This document shows, in pieces, positions 54,834 through 64,000 of a stretch of DNA of 64,000 bases. The stretch comes from a bacterium. Lineage in GTDB: Bacteria; Bacillota; Bacilli; Lactobacillales; Streptococcaceae. A program made the position numbers and the translations under genes. Where the stretch lies: contig CAJNBW010000002.1 of NCBI GenBank assembly GCA_905221105.1, positions 124,001 to 188,000 on the forward strand. The letters are read 5' to 3'. The stretch's first letter is position 1. Each line of letters opens with the position of its first letter. Below the pieces are notes generated by a model. That model saw only the letters and a list, made by a program, of their open reading frames with translations. It searched no databases and was not told the origin of the DNA.

Positions 54834-56090
54834 TTAGTCCTCGTATAATGGGAAGGCGTCTGTCAATGCTTTGACTTCACTTCTCACTTCTTCTAAGACA
54901 GCTTCATTTTCTGCATTTTTAAGGGTTTTAATGATAAGTTCAGCCACTTTGCGACTCTCTTCTTCACTAAATCCACGTGCAGTAATGGCTGCAGATCCGA
55001 TACGAATACCACTTGTCTTGAATGGTGACAAGGTTTCGTATGGAATTGAGTTTTTATTTAGGGTAATATTGACCTCATCAAGCAAGTTTTGAGCAACTTT
55101 TCCGTTTTCTACAACCTTGGTTACATCAACTAGGAAAAGGTGGTTTTCAGTTCCACCAGAAATGATACGGAAATCAGGGTCTTGCAAGAAGACATTTGCC
55201 ATAGCCTTGCTGTTTTTGATTACATTAGCAGCATATTCCTTGAAGGCTGGATCCAAAACTTCTTTGAATGAAACAGCCTTGGCAGCTACAACATGTTCCA
55301 AAGGACCGCCCTGAATACCAGGGAAAATAGCTGAATTGATTTTCTTAGCTAGGTCCTCATCATTTGTCAAAATCAAGCCACCACGCGGTCCACGAAGGGT
55401 TTTGTGGGTTGTTGTTGTCGTGATATGAGCGTATGGCACTGGGCTTGGGTGAAGACCAGCTGCCACCAAACCAGCGATATGGGCCATATCTACCATGAGC
55501 TTAGCCCCAACAGCATCAGCAATTTCACGGAATTTTGAAAAGTCGATAATTTGAGAATAGGCTGAAGCACCTGCTACGATCAATTTTGGTTTTACTTCTT
55601 GCGCTTGTTTCAAGATAGCATCAAAATCCAAGAGTTCCGTTTCAGGGTCAACACTGTAAGAAACAAAGTTGTAGGTTTGACCTGAGAAGCTAACTGGAGC
55701 TCCGTGGGTCAAGTGTCCACCTGCTGCCAAATCCATCCCCATAACGGTATCACCTGGCTCAATCAAGGCCATGTAAGCCGCACAGTTGGCTTGGCTTCCT
55801 GAGTGAGGTTGGACATTAGCGAATTTAGCGCCGAAAATTTCTTTTGCACGTTCAATAGCTAGAGTCTCTACAACGTCTACCACATCAGTTCCACCATAGT
55901 AACGGCGTCCTGGATAACCTTCGGCGTATTTATTCGTCAAGATAGACCCTTGAGCTGCCATAACAGCCTTGGAAACTACGTTTTCCGAAGCAATCAACTC
56001 AATGTTGTTTTGTTGGCGTTCTTCTTCTTTGGCAATAGCATTCCAGAGATCAGCATCGTATGCTTTAAAATCATCTTTGTCAAAAATCAT
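54834..56090 (-). CDS. glyA: Serine hydroxymethyltransferase
   Basis: 418 residues. The PLP lysine is in [14 protein letters not shown] (about 221-234), and early conserved parts are [11 protein letters not shown] and [15 protein letters not shown]. It interconverts serine and glycine and charges tetrahydrofolate with one-carbon units. It starts the glyA-ndpA-pvaA group, with AGGAGAAGACC before the ATG. No glycine riboswitch is visible in front. Confidence 0.97.
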   Translation of the reverse strand: MIFDKDDFKAYDADLWNAIAKEEERQQNNIELIASENVVSKAVMAAQGSILTNKYAEGYPGRRYYGGTDVVDVVETLAIERAKEIFGAKFANVQPHSGSQANCAAYMALIEPGDTVMGMDLAAGGHLTHGAPVSFSGQTYNFVSYSVDPETELLDFDAILKQAQEVKPKLIVAGASAYSQIIDFSKFREIADAVGAKLMVDMAHIAGLVAAGLHPSPVPYAHITTTTTHKTLRGPRGGLILTNDEDLAKKINSAIFPGIQGGPLEHVVAAKAVSFKEVLDPAFKEYAANVIKNSKAMANVFLQDPDFRIISGGTENHLFLVDVTKVVENGKVAQNLLDEVNITLNKNSIPYETLSPFKTSGIRIGSAAITARGFSEEESRKVAELIIKTLKNAENEAVLEEVRSEVKALTDAFPLYED

Positions 56091-56151
56091 AGGTCTTCTC
56101 CTTTATTGTGTGACTAGTCCATTAGTTTCATTTTCTTATTAGAAAATCAAA

Positions 56152-56583
56152 CTAAAAGATGCGAATAAACCGTTTCTGCATTTTATCACAAGTATAACCA
56201 ACTTTTTCATAAAATGCATGAGCCCCCAGACGATGATCAGCAGAGTTTAAGCGGATAAACCCATAACCACGTCTTTTTGCTTCTTGATCCAACCCTTGTA
56301 ATAAGCTTTTACCAATACCTTGACCTTGCGCTTGAGGTGAAACCGCTAAGCCTAAGATATTAAATCCTGCTTTGGAATAAAGTGATTCATAGACCTCAGC
56401 GTGGACATAGCCAAGTAAGACATGACTGTCTTCATCCTCATAACCAAGTAGGAAATGATGTGAATCCTGAAATAATCTAGCTAGTTGACTAGCCGTGTCC
56501 TCTGGACTAAAAGAATAACCCAAAGCATCTTGGTTGATCTCACAAATTGCTTTCACATCAGTTTCTCTTAAATCTCTTAGCAT
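56152..56583 (-). CDS. GNAT-family N-acetyltransferase
   Basis: About 143 residues from the ATG at 56583 (MLRDLRETDVKAI), which overlaps the sua5 stop region; the upstream frame is not needed. The acetyl-CoA loop is in VSPQAQGQGIGKSLL (about 79-93, Q-x-x-G-x-G/A), and the end AHAFYEKVGYTC is typical GNAT. It lies directly after prmC-sua5, a position where RimI-like or metabolite acetyltransferases are common. Substrate unknown. Confidence 0.82.
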   Translation of the reverse strand: MLRDLRETDVKAICEINQDALGYSFSPEDTASQLARLFQDSHHFLLGYEDEDSHVLLGYVHAEVYESLYSKAGFNILGLAVSPQAQGQGIGKSLLQGLDQEAKRRGYGFIRLNSADHRLGAHAFYEKVGYTCDKMQKRFIRIF

Positions 56584-56584
56584 C

Positions 56585-57184
56585 TCATTCCTCCTCAAAA
56601 GAAATCTCTGGCAACCGAGCAAGAATATCTTCTCGCTTAATGGCCCCTTGGCGTAAGATTTTCACCTTGTCTCCAGACAAATCCAAAATAGTCGAATCTT
56701 GTCCAGTTAGAAAAGCATCGTCTTCCAGCCCCAAAACCTCTTGGTCAAAATCCTTCAGAATTTGTTCAAAGGTTACACCACTTGCCTGACCTGAGATATT
56801 AGCAGACGGTCCAATCAAGGGCCCCGTCTCTCTAATCAAATCTAGTGTAATGGGGTGACTGGGCATCCGAAATCCCACCGTTGCAAGACCAGAATTAACC
56901 CAATAGGGAACTCGGTCATTGGCTTCGAGAATAATGGTCAAGGGACCCGGTAAAAAAGTCTCTACAAGTTTTTGTAGATAAGTTGGCTGATTCTTTGAAA
57001 AGTGCAAGATGCCCTCTAGAGAAGCGACATTAAGATTGAGCGCCTTTTCTCTAGGTCGACGTTTGAGTTGGTAAACATGATCAACTGCTTTTTCGTCTAA
57101 AGCCTTGGCAAAGAGACCGTAAACTGTCTCTGTAGGCAGAACGACAGCTCCACCATTTTCCAACTCTTGTTTAATCCTGTCCAT
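56585..57184 (-). CDS. L-threonylcarbamoyladenylate synthase (Sua5/YwlC/YrdC)
   Basis: About 199 residues from MDRIKQELENGG (ATG at 57184; an adjacent ATG at 57187 is possible); the longer frame to 57352 lies within prmC. VVLPTETVYGLFA (about 14-26) and the KRRPREKALNL motif mark the YrdC domain that makes threonylcarbamoyl-AMP for t6A37 of tRNA. GPSANISGQASG is near the end of the domain. The ATG overlaps the prmC stop by 14-17 bases. Confidence 0.9.
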   Translation of the reverse strand: MDRIKQELENGGAVVLPTETVYGLFAKALDEKAVDHVYQLKRRPREKALNLNVASLEGILHFSKNQPTYLQKLVETFLPGPLTIILEANDRVPYWVNSGLATVGFRMPSHPITLDLIRETGPLIGPSANISGQASGVTFEQILKDFDQEVLGLEDDAFLTGQDSTILDLSGDKVKILRQGAIKREDILARLPEISFEEE

Positions 57185-58007
57185 CATCAACCACGACCAT
57201 CCTATCTTGACCAAATTGGTCCTTGAGTGTTCGTACTCGCTTTTCAGGAAGATATTTCTTAAAAAGTTCAGGAACACTTTGACCTTGCTTGTATCCAATT
57301 TCAAGGTAAATCTTACCACCATCTTTGAGATAGTCTGTTGCATCTTCCGCAATTCTACGGTAAATAGCTAGACCATCCTCATCTGCAAAGAGAGCAAGAT
57401 GAGGTTCCGAATACAAAACATTCAAGCCTACCTCCGACTCATCTTCACTAGAGATATAGGGTGGATTGGAAACAATTATATCATATTTTTCAGAAATTTC
57501 TGTAAAACAGTCAGATTTTTTTAAAAATATTTGAAGATTTTGATTTTTAGCATTTTCGCTGACTACATCTAAAGCATCTTGGGAAATATCTGCTGCTGTT
57601 ACTGACCAATTTGGTCTGTTTTTTGCTAGGGCAAGAGCGATAGCTCCACTACCTGTTCCAATATCTAGAACTGATAGATTCGTCTCAGGATTTTCAGCTA
57701 GGATAAGCTCAATCAACTCCTCTGTCTCTGGACGAGGAATCAAAACCCGCTCATCAACTTTTAACTGCATTCCATAAAAATCTGCCTGTCCAATGATATA
57801 CTGAGCTGGCTTGTGAGCTGCTAACTGTTGGAAAATTCCTTTAACAAAAACTTCTTCCTCTTCCGTCACTTCCTTCTGAAGAGCAAAGACAAAGTCCGTA
57901 AAAGAGAGATTTTTCAGGCTACGATAGACAAAAGAGAGGCTTTCAGCTTCCTCTCCTTGTCTTATCAACTCTTCTTCAAAATCTGAAAATAATTGAGCTA
58001 ATTTCAT
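57171..58007 (-). CDS. prmC: Release factor glutamine methyltransferase PrmC (HemK)
   Basis: 278 residues. The SAM motif is VLDIGTGSGAIALALA (about 115-130), and VSNPPYIS (NPPY, about 181-188) is the catalytic loop that methylates Gln of the GGQ motif in release factors. The N-terminal helical domain recognises the factor. It follows prfA, its substrate gene, with a one-base overlap. Confidence 0.96.
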   Translation of the reverse strand: MKLAQLFSDFEEELIRQGEEAESLSFVYRSLKNLSFTDFVFALQKEVTEEEEVFVKGIFQQLAAHKPAQYIIGQADFYGMQLKVDERVLIPRPETEELIELILAENPETNLSVLDIGTGSGAIALALAKNRPNWSVTAADISQDALDVVSENAKNQNLQIFLKKSDCFTEISEKYDIIVSNPPYISSEDESEVGLNVLYSEPHLALFADEDGLAIYRRIAEDATDYLKDGGKIYLEIGYKQGQSVPELFKKYLPEKRVRTLKDQFGQDRMVVVDDGQD

Positions 58008-59086
58008 TATTTGTTTAATTCTTCTAATTTTTGTGTTTGGTCATAAAGAACCAAGGCATCCACAACTTCATCCAATTTACCAGACAAGATGGTATCTAGT
58101 TTTTGGAGGGTCAAACCGATACGGTGGTCTGTGACACGGTTTTGTGGGAAGTTATAAGTACGAATCCGTTCTGAACGATCCCCGGTACCGATGGTCGACT
58201 TACGCTCAGCGTCTTGTTCATCTTGTGCAATCTGAGCAAAGTGGTCAGCAACACGCGCACGAATAATCTTCATAGCCTTCTCACGATTTTTCTGCTGGGT
58301 ACGTTCTTCCTGCATCTCAACCTTAATATTGGTTGGCAAGTGAACGATACGAACGGCAGTCGCAACCTTATTGACATTCTGTCCACCAGCACCAGATGCG
58401 TGGTAGATATCGACACGAAGGTCTTTAGGATCGATATCGTACTCTACTTCTTCCACTTCAGGCATGACAAGAACTGTGGCAGTTGAAGTGTGTACACGAC
58501 CTTGGCTTTCTGTCACAGGGACACGTTGCACACGGTGGGCACCTGATTCGTACTTGAGTTTAGAGTATACAGACTGACCCGAAACCATGGCAACCACTTC
58601 TTTGAAACCACCGACACCATTCATAGAAGCCTCCATGACTTCAAAGTGCCAGCCTTGGGCTTCCGCATACTTTTGGTACATAGTAAGCAAATCCCCAGCG
58701 AATAGTGCTGCTTCATCTCCACCAGCTGCTCCACGGATTTCAAGGATGATGTTCTTGTCATCGTTTGGATCCTTTGGAAGGAGCAAGATTTTTAGTTTTT
58801 CTTCGTATTCTTCTTTTTCAGCCTTGGCATCTTTGAGCTCTTGCTTGGCCATTTCTTCCAAGTCCGCATCTCCGCCTGATTCCTTAATCATTTCTTCAGC
58901 ATCAACGATGTTTTGAAGGACTTGTTTATACTCACGGTAGGCTGTTACCGTGTCACGAGTTGAAGCTTCTTCTTTTGAAAGCTCCATGAAACGCTTGGTG
59001 TCTGAAACGACATCAGGGTCACTGAGCAATTCTCCTAGTTCTTCATAACGGTCTTCTACAGCTTGTAGTTGATCATAGATGTTCAT
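58007..59086 (-). CDS. prfA: Peptide chain release factor 1
   Basis: 359 residues. The GGQ motif is in [13 protein letters not shown] (about 229-241), and the stop-codon tripeptide region is in [15 protein letters not shown] (P-x-T, about 185-190). It terminates translation at UAA and UAG. First gene of the tightly packed prfA-prmC-sua5-GNAT operon, although GNAT and tdk genes lie immediately upstream and may be co-transcribed. Confidence 0.97.
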   Translation of the reverse strand: MNIYDQLQAVEDRYEELGELLSDPDVVSDTKRFMELSKEEASTRDTVTAYREYKQVLQNIVDAEEMIKESGGDADLEEMAKQELKDAKAEKEEYEEKLKILLLPKDPNDDKNIILEIRGAAGGDEAALFAGDLLTMYQKYAEAQGWHFEVMEASMNGVGGFKEVVAMVSGQSVYSKLKYESGAHRVQRVPVTESQGRVHTSTATVLVMPEVEEVEYDIDPKDLRVDIYHASGAGGQNVNKVATAVRIVHLPTNIKVEMQEERTQQKNREKAMKIIRARVADHFAQIAQDEQDAERKSTIGTGDRSERIRTYNFPQNRVTDHRIGLTLQKLDTILSGKLDEVVDALVLYDQTQKLEELNK

Positions 59087-59095
59087 TTTTTCTCC

Positions 59096-59575
59096 TTATT
59101 TCTCAATTGTTAAATCATAGATTGCTACTACTTCGTTCTCAAATATTTCCCCAGTTTCTTTAAATCCATAACTGAGGTAACAAGATCTTGCATGTTCATT
59201 TTCTGGTTCATAAGACAACCAAAGTTTATTGCTTAAACCTGCTGGCGCTGTCCGAACATAGTCTAATACTTTATCCATAATTGGTTTAAAATATCCTTGA
59301 TTTTGAAAATTCATATCAATCATAAAACGAAATAGTAAATAATTTCCACTACTAATTCCGATCTTTTTATCATAAGCTAACATCACAAACCCTATGATTG
59401 CATCATTATCATAAACTGCCAATGGAGCTACAAAATCTCCATTTTTAGTGTAGACATATGCTTCAGCTAAACTAATTGCGTTGGTTGCAATGAATTGTTT
59501 TTGATATTCCTTGACATCCAAATTCAAAACATCAAAATAATTTTCCATTGTAACATCTCTTAGTTCAATTGTCAT
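59096..59575 (-). CDS. GNAT acetyltransferase (spermidine-acetyltransferase-like)
   Basis: 159 residues. [24 protein letters not shown] (about 84-107) corresponds to the acetyl-CoA loop with Q-N-Q-G-Y replacing the usual QxxG-G/A, and [20 protein letters not shown] follows, as in BltD/PaiA-like enzymes. It is inserted between tdk (11-base overlap) and prfA (9-base gap). Codon use is more AT-rich than in its neighbours, suggesting a later arrival. Substrate uncertain. Confidence 0.78.
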   Translation of the reverse strand: MTIELRDVTMENYFDVLNLDVKEYQKQFIATNAISLAEAYVYTKNGDFVAPLAVYDNDAIIGFVMLAYDKKIGISSGNYLLFRFMIDMNFQNQGYFKPIMDKVLDYVRTAPAGLSNKLWLSYEPENEHARSCYLSYGFKETGEIFENEVVAIYDLTIEK

Positions 59576-60164
59576 AGTTTTGCTCCTTGTTAGAGGTTAT
59601 CATTGGCGCAAAATAATGTTTACGACAAACCGAGATATAGGTTTCATTTCCACCGATTTGGATCTGCTCACCATCATAAACGGGCAGACCATCCTGAGTT
59701 CGCAACACCATGGTCGCCTTTTTCTTGCAATACTGACAGATAGTTTTGATTTCATCAATCTTATCTGCTAAAAGCAAGAGATATTTGGAACCTTCGAACA
59801 ATTCATTGCGAAAGTCATTTTTCAAACCAAAAGCCATGACGGGTATGTCTAACTCATCGACAACGCGAGCTAGGTCGTAAACATGGTGACGCTTGAGAAA
59901 CTGGGCTTCATCGACCAAAATACAGTAAGGTTTTTCTGGCAGGTCTCGGATATAGCCGAAAATATCCGTCGTTTCCTCAATCGCAAGGGCAGGGCGTTTC
60001 ATGCCAATCCGACTCGACACATAGCCAACACCGTCACGCGTATCCAGAGCCGAGGTCATAATAACAACACCTTTTCCTTGCTCCTCATAGTTATAGGCCA
60101 CTTTGAGAATCTCAATGGTCTTACCAGAGTTCATGGTCCCATAACGATAATACAACTGTGCCAT
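59565..60164 (-). CDS. tdk: Thymidine kinase
   Basis: 199 residues, type II thymidine kinase that phosphorylates thymidine in salvage. P-loop [13 protein letters not shown] (about 8-20), Walker [10 protein letters not shown] (about 81-89), lasso loop and zinc site CQYCKKKA (about 143-150) with a second cysteine near CRKH. First gene of the leftward tdk-prfA operon; divergent from the tautomerase gene. Confidence 0.96.
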   Translation of the reverse strand: MAQLYYRYGTMNSGKTIEILKVAYNYEEQGKGVVIMTSALDTRDGVGYVSSRIGMKRPALAIEETTDIFGYIRDLPEKPYCILVDEAQFLKRHHVYDLARVVDELDIPVMAFGLKNDFRNELFEGSKYLLLLADKIDEIKTICQYCKKKATMVLRTQDGLPVYDGEQIQIGGNETYISVCRKHYFAPMITSNKEQNYDN

Positions 60165-60287
60165 GTTTCTTGCTTCACGTCCATTTCTAAATTTTTGCTA
60201 CATTCTAGTATATCATAATTTTCTTAAGCTTTAAACGGCAAAATGTGGTAAAATAGAAGAAATCAAAAACTAGTGGAGGAAGCTATT

Positions 60288-60470
60288 ATGCCATTTGTAC
60301 GCATCGATTTATTTGAAGGACGCACGCTCGAGCAAAAGAAAGCTCTTGCTAAGGAAGTAACGGAAGCTGTGGTCCGCAACACTGGAGCCCCTCAATCTGC
60401 TGTCCATGTCATCATCAACGACATGCCAGAAGGAACCTACTTCCCACAAGGGGAAATGCGCACCAAATAA
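60288..60470 (+). CDS. 4-oxalocrotonate tautomerase family protein
   Basis: 60 residues from MPFVRIDLFEGR (ATG at 60288; GGAGGAAG upstream). After Met removal Pro1 is the catalytic base of the tautomerase superfamily; conserved Arg residues at about 11 and 39 are partly present. The length is that of DmpI/XylH-like hexameric tautomerases. The in-vivo substrate is unknown in streptococci. TAAAAT at 60249-60254 is a probable -10. Monocistronic. Confidence 0.9.
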   Translation: MPFVRIDLFEGRTLEQKKALAKEVTEAVVRNTGAPQSAVHVIINDMPEGTYFPQGEMRTK

Positions 60471-60473
60471 GCT

Positions 60474-60502
60474 AGCTTAAGCAGAATTGCTTAGGCTTTT
60501 TC
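60474..60502 (+). terminator. Terminator of tautomerase gene
   Basis: AGCTTAAGC (60474-60482) pairs with GCTTAGGCT (60489-60497) with one mismatch, followed by TTTTC. Confidence 0.7.
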
Positions 60503-60601
60503 AATCTCCAAGTAGCATCCATTGAAGAAATAGTCTAAATTTGTTACAATTTGAAAAGAGAATTGGAATATTCCAAGAAAAGAGCTATTAAAGGAAACAC
60601 T

Positions 60602-61975
60602 ATGATTACACGTGAATTTGATACCATCGCTGCTATCTCGACTCCACTAGGCGAAGGAGCTATCGGTATTGTCCGCTTGAGCGGAACAGATAGTTTTGCG
60701 ATTGCGCAAAAGATTTTTAAAGGAAAAGACTTGAATCAGGTTGCTAGCCATACACTTAACTACGGTCACATCGTTGACCCTCAGACAGGAAAAGTCATGG
60801 ACGAGGTTATGGTTGGGGCTATGAAGTCTCCAAAGACCTTCACTCGTGAGGATATTATCGAGATTAACACCCACGGTGGGATTGCGGTGACCAATGAAAT
60901 TCTTCAGCTAGCTATCCGTGAAGGAGCTCGGTTGGCAGAACCTGGTGAATTTACCAAACGTGCCTTTTTAAACGGTCGTGTGGACTTGACACAAGCTGAA
61001 GCGGTGATGGACATCATCCGTGCCAAAACTGACAAGGCCATGAACATTGCTGTCAAACAACTTGATGGTTCCCTTTCTGATCTTATCAATAATACCCGTC
61101 AAGAAATCCTCAATACTCTTGCCCAAGTCGAGGTCAATATCGATTATCCTGAATATGACGATGTTGAGGAAGCTACTACTGCTGTTGTCCGTGAGAAGAC
61201 TATGGAGTTTGAGCAATTGTTAACCAATCTGCTTCGAACAGCCCGCCGCGGCAAAATCCTCCGTGAGGGAATTTCCACTGCTATTATCGGCCGTCCCAAC
61301 GTTGGGAAATCTAGCCTCCTCAACAACCTCTTGCGTGAGGACAAAGCGATTGTAACTGACATAGCTGGTACTACTCGAGATGTCATCGAAGAATACGTCA
61401 ACATCAATGGAGTACCTCTCAAATTGATTGATACAGCCGGTATTCGTGAAACAGATGACATTGTAGAACAAATCGGTGTTGAGCGTTCGAAAAAAGCCCT
61501 CAAAGAAGCCGACTTGGTTCTACTAGTGCTAAATGCCAGTGAACCACTGACCGCCCAAGATCGCCAACTCTTAGAAATTAGCCAGGATACCAACCGCATT
61601 ATTCTACTTAATAAAACTGACCTGCCAGAAGCTATCGAAACCGAAGAACTTCCAGAAGATGTCATCCGCATTTCAGTCCTTAAAAACCAAAATATCGATA
61701 AGATTGAAGAGCGCATTAACAACCTCTTCTTTGAAAATGCTGGTTTGGTTGAGCAAGATGCTACCTACTTATCTAACGCCCGTCACATTTCCTTGATTGA
61801 GAAAGCAGTCGAAAGTCTACAGGCTGTCAATGAAGGTCTTGAACTAGGTATGCCAGTTGATTTACTCCAAGTTGATTTGACTCGTACTTGGGAGATTTTA
61901 GGTGAAATCACTGGAGATGCTGCTCCTGATGAACTCATCACCCAGCTCTTTAGCCAATTCTGTTTAGGAAAATAA
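60602..61975 (+). CDS. mnmE: tRNA uridine-5-carboxymethylaminomethyl modification GTPase MnmE
   Basis: About 457 residues from the ATG at 60602 ([13 protein letters not shown]); the frame opens 17 codons upstream without a better site. N-terminal folate-binding domain, central helices and an inserted G domain with [16 protein letters not shown] and NKTD, ending in CLGK with the C-terminal catalytic Cys (CxGK). With MnmG it modifies U34 of tRNAs. One of the few rightward genes in the right arm. Confidence 0.97.
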   Translation: MITREFDTIAAISTPLGEGAIGIVRLSGTDSFAIAQKIFKGKDLNQVASHTLNYGHIVDPQTGKVMDEVMVGAMKSPKTFTREDIIEINTHGGIAVTNEILQLAIREGARLAEPGEFTKRAFLNGRVDLTQAEAVMDIIRAKTDKAMNIAVKQLDGSLSDLINNTRQEILNTLAQVEVNIDYPEYDDVEEATTAVVREKTMEFEQLLTNLLRTARRGKILREGISTAIIGRPNVGKSSLLNNLLREDKAIVTDIAGTTRDVIEEYVNINGVPLKLIDTAGIRETDDIVEQIGVERSKKALKEADLVLLVLNASEPLTAQDRQLLEISQDTNRIILLNKTDLPEAIETEELPEDVIRISVLKNQNIDKIEERINNLFFENAGLVEQDATYLSNARHISLIEKAVESLQAVNEGLELGMPVDLLQVDLTRTWEILGEITGDAAPDELITQLFSQFCLGK

Positions 61976-61977
61976 GT

Positions 61978-62015
61978 AAAATCCATGATCCTTCTTGCGG
62001 TCATGGATTTTATTG
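61978..62015. terminator. Terminator between mnmE and dapA
   Basis: AAATCCATGA (61978-61987) pairs with TCATGGATTT (62001-62010), followed by TATTGTTTTT. It serves convergent genes and is probably bidirectional. Confidence 0.82.
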
Positions 62016-62021
62016 TTTTTA

Positions 62022-62957
62022 TTAGTAATCTGGTCTTAAGACACCCGTTACAGTTGCCTTAGTCGCTTCGTAGTCGCCATCTACGACAACCTTGATAATG
62101 CGTTTGGCATCTTCTTCTGGTGCTGGAACAAGAGGTAGACGAGTTGGTCCAGCTTCAAATCCCATGTAGTTCAGAACTGCCTTAACAGGTGCAGGACTTG
62201 GATAAGAGAAGAGGGCATTGACCTTAGGAATGAACTTGCGCTGAATAGCTGCGGCTTTCTTCATATCGCTTTCTGCAATGGCAGTAAACATTTCGTGCAT
62301 CTCATCCCCATTTGTATGGGATGCAACAGAGATAACCCCATCCGCACCAAGGTTCATGGCATGGAAAGCATCTCCATCTTCACCAGTATAGACCAAGAAC
62401 TCTTCTGGTTTGTGCTCAATCAAGTAAGCCATATTGGCCAAGCTAGTACATTCTTTGACACCGATGATATTTGGATGGTCAGCCAAGCGAAGCATGGTTT
62501 CTGGAGTCAATTCGACAACCACACGCCCTGGAATGTTATAGATAATAATTGGTAGGTCAGAAGCGTCTGCAATTGCTTTAAAGTGCTGGTACATCCCTTC
62601 TTGCGAAGGTTTGTTGTAGTAAGGTACGATAGCAAGTCCAGCTGCGAAACCACCAAATTCTGCTACTTCTTTGACAAACTCGATAGAGTCACGCGTATCA
62701 TTGGTACCCACACCCGCAATCAAAGGAACACGTCCATTAACAACTTTTTGTACAGCCGCAAAGAGTTCCAACTCTTCATCGTGGGTCAAGGTTGGACTTT
62801 CAGCAGTCGTCCCTGCAAGAAGAATGCCGTCTGTATGATGGGCCAATAAATGCTCAATCAAGGCTGGAATGGCATCAAAGTTGATGGAACCATCCTCATG
62901 GAAGGGAGTAATAAAGGCTGTGATGATTTTACACTCTTTTAAATCTTGATAAGACAT
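62022..62957 (-). CDS. dapA: 4-hydroxy-tetrahydrodipicolinate synthase
   Basis: About 311 residues from the ATG at 62957 (AGAGAGG upstream); a GTG three codons earlier is less likely. A (beta/alpha)8 aldolase: [17 protein letters not shown], the catalytic Tyr in IIYNIPGR and the Schiff-base Lys in IGVKECTS. It condenses pyruvate and aspartate semialdehyde for lysine and diaminopimelate (peptidoglycan) synthesis. It follows asd, which makes its substrate. Confidence 0.95.
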   Translation of the reverse strand: MSYQDLKECKIITAFITPFHEDGSINFDAIPALIEHLLAHHTDGILLAGTTAESPTLTHDEELELFAAVQKVVNGRVPLIAGVGTNDTRDSIEFVKEVAEFGGFAAGLAIVPYYNKPSQEGMYQHFKAIADASDLPIIIYNIPGRVVVELTPETMLRLADHPNIIGVKECTSLANMAYLIEHKPEEFLVYTGEDGDAFHAMNLGADGVISVASHTNGDEMHEMFTAIAESDMKKAAAIQRKFIPKVNALFSYPSPAPVKAVLNYMGFEAGPTRLPLVPAPEEDAKRIIKVVVDGDYEATKATVTGVLRPDY

Positions 62958-63013
62958 GAGAAACACCTCTCTATTTCAAAGAAGGAGTTCATCTGAACTC
63001 CTAAACAATATGA

Positions 63014-64000
63014 CTATTTTAATTCAAATTTCAACTCAGCTGTTGGACGAACCAATCCACGTTCATGAAGAGTTTCTGCAATCTGAACTGAGTTCCAAGC
63101 AGCACCTTTGAGAAGGTTATCTGAAACAACCCACATGTGGATTCCTTTTTCAGCATCCAAGTCTTTACGGATACGACCAACAAAGGTATCACGCGAACCT
63201 ACTGCATTGATGGCTTGAGGATAAATTTGATGAGCCACATCATCTTCAAGAACAGCACCTGGGAAGGCCGCGATAGCTGCTTTGACTTCTTCTATTGGAG
63301 CTACTTCTTTTGTTTCGATATAAACTGACTCAGAGTGAGCTGACAAGACTGGAATACGAACACATGTTGCAGATACTGCAATGCTATCATCTTCCATGAT
63401 TTTCTTAGTTTCCTTAGTCATCTTCATCTCTTCATAAGTGTAATCATTGTCAGTGAAGACATCGATTTGTGGAAGAGCATTAAAAGCGATAGGATAATGT
63501 TTCTTATCACCACCTGAAGGCAAGATTTCCGCATGCAAATCACGTGGGTTTACACCATCATTCAAGACTTCACGAAGTTCACGTTGTGTTTCAAGAATCG
63601 CTCCCATACCAGCACCTGAAACGGCTTGGTAAGTTGAAACAATGATACGATCCAAGCCCCATTTTTGGCGAACTGGCTCAAGAGCCACCATCATTTGGAT
63701 TGTTGAACAGTTAGGACAAGCAATAATCCCGTTGTGGGCATCAAGTGCATGAGCATTGACCTCTGGAACAACCAAAGGAACATCTGGATTTTGACGGAAG
63801 TAAGATGTATTATCTACTACTACCGCTCCAGCTTTCACTGCGTATGGTGCATACTTAGCTGATGTTGAACCACCCGCTGAAAAGAGAGCAATATCAACTC
63901 CTTCAAAAGCTGTTTCAGTCGTTTCTTCAATCGTAATATCTTGATCTTTAAATTTCAAAGTCTTGCCTGCTGAACGTGCAGAAGCAAGTAAACGGATTTT
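63014..64000 (-). CDS. asd: Aspartate-semialdehyde dehydrogenase (5' end outside window)
   Basis: The frame runs through the right edge of the window, so the true start and the NADP-binding GxxGxVG motif are outside. A TTG at 63958 is internal, not the start. Visible parts are the catalytic Cys in [23 protein letters not shown], and the C-terminal region ending in LKFELK. It reduces aspartyl phosphate to aspartate semialdehyde. It lies upstream of dapA in the same direction with a 56-base gap. Confidence 0.95.
   Translation of the reverse strand, partial: KIRLLASARSAGKTLKFKDQDITIEETTETAFEGVDIALFSAGGSTSAKYAPYAVKAGAVVVDNTSYFRQNPDVPLVVPEVNAHALDAHNGIIACPNCSTIQMMVALEPVRQKWGLDRIIVSTYQAVSGAGMGAILETQRELREVLNDGVNPRDLHAEILPSGGDKKHYPIAFNALPQIDVFTDNDYTYEEMKMTKETKKIMEDDSIAVSATCVRIPVLSAHSESVYIETKEVAPIEEVKAAIAAFPGAVLEDDVAHQIYPQAINAVGSRDTFVGRIRKDLDAEKGIHMWVVSDNLLKGAAWNSVQIAETLHERGLVRPTAELKFELK

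Overview
The window is chromosomal DNA of a mitis-group Streptococcus (S. pneumoniae, S. mitis or a close relative). The evidence is low GC, dense operons with strong Shine-Dalgarno sequences, and characteristic streptococcal genes: xerS, rexA-rexB, pvaA, rlmCD, mutX, and an acetoin/pyruvate dehydrogenase complex whose lipoyl domain sits on E3. No rRNA, tRNA, CRISPR array or complete insertion sequence was seen. Species assignment is inference.

The window spans the replication terminus. From the left edge to 11.4 kb every gene runs on the + strand. A difSL-like 31-bp site lies at 12560-12590, directly upstream of xerS, and from there most genes run on the - strand, so both arms point at the dif site. 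The xerS promoter uses one end of the dif site as its -35. Four copies of a 22-bp palindrome (TTACATAA-N6-TTATGTAA) lie at 7.4, 11.4, 13.0 and 16.4 kb, two on each side of dif, and I saw none elsewhere in the window.

Layout. 0-0.7 kb: end of an accessory region with a frameshifted gene. 0.7-5.3 kb: HAD phosphatase, ung, mutX, pyrC, MATE exporter. 5.4-11.4 kb: 2-oxoacid dehydrogenase operon with lplA, which would lipoylate it. 11.4-16.4 kb: xerS, dif, ClC transporter, rnhB, rbgA. 16.5-24.6 kb: an uncharacterised gene and the RexAB recombination nuclease. 24.7-34.1 kb: envelope stress and transport genes: a CPBP protease, a HAD phosphatase, an ABC-2 exporter with a convergent two-component system, a VIT-family transporter, and a BceAB-type exporter with a BceR-type operator and a 36-codon leader gene.

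34.4-37.9 kb holds an AT-rich three-gene operon: an HNH-like/membrane protein, a tail-anchored coiled-coil protein and a CbbX-type AAA+ ATPase. It is the best candidate for an undescribed multi-protein system. 38-44.3 kb: PspC-like protein, SprT-like protein, Tex, a candidate structured small RNA with its own promoter and terminators (about 41.28-41.41 kb), a PBECR-like protein and a permease pair. 44.4-47.7 kb: a GH13 glycosidase under a cre site, a nucleotidyltransferase-fold protein and a lipid kinase.

47.9-50.8 kb is an island of scars. Repeated copies of the 3' end of rlmCD flank cargo genes, as expected from repeated integration of mobile elements at that gene, next to a truncated ADP-ribosylglycohydrolase. 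50.8-64 kb is conserved housekeeping DNA: rlmCD, a DUF1002 protein, pvaA, a nucleoid-associated protein, glyA, an acetyltransferase, sua5, prmC, prfA, an acetyltransferase, tdk, a tautomerase, mnmE, dapA and the 3' part of asd. Function names rest on recognition of families from the translated sequence, not on database searches.
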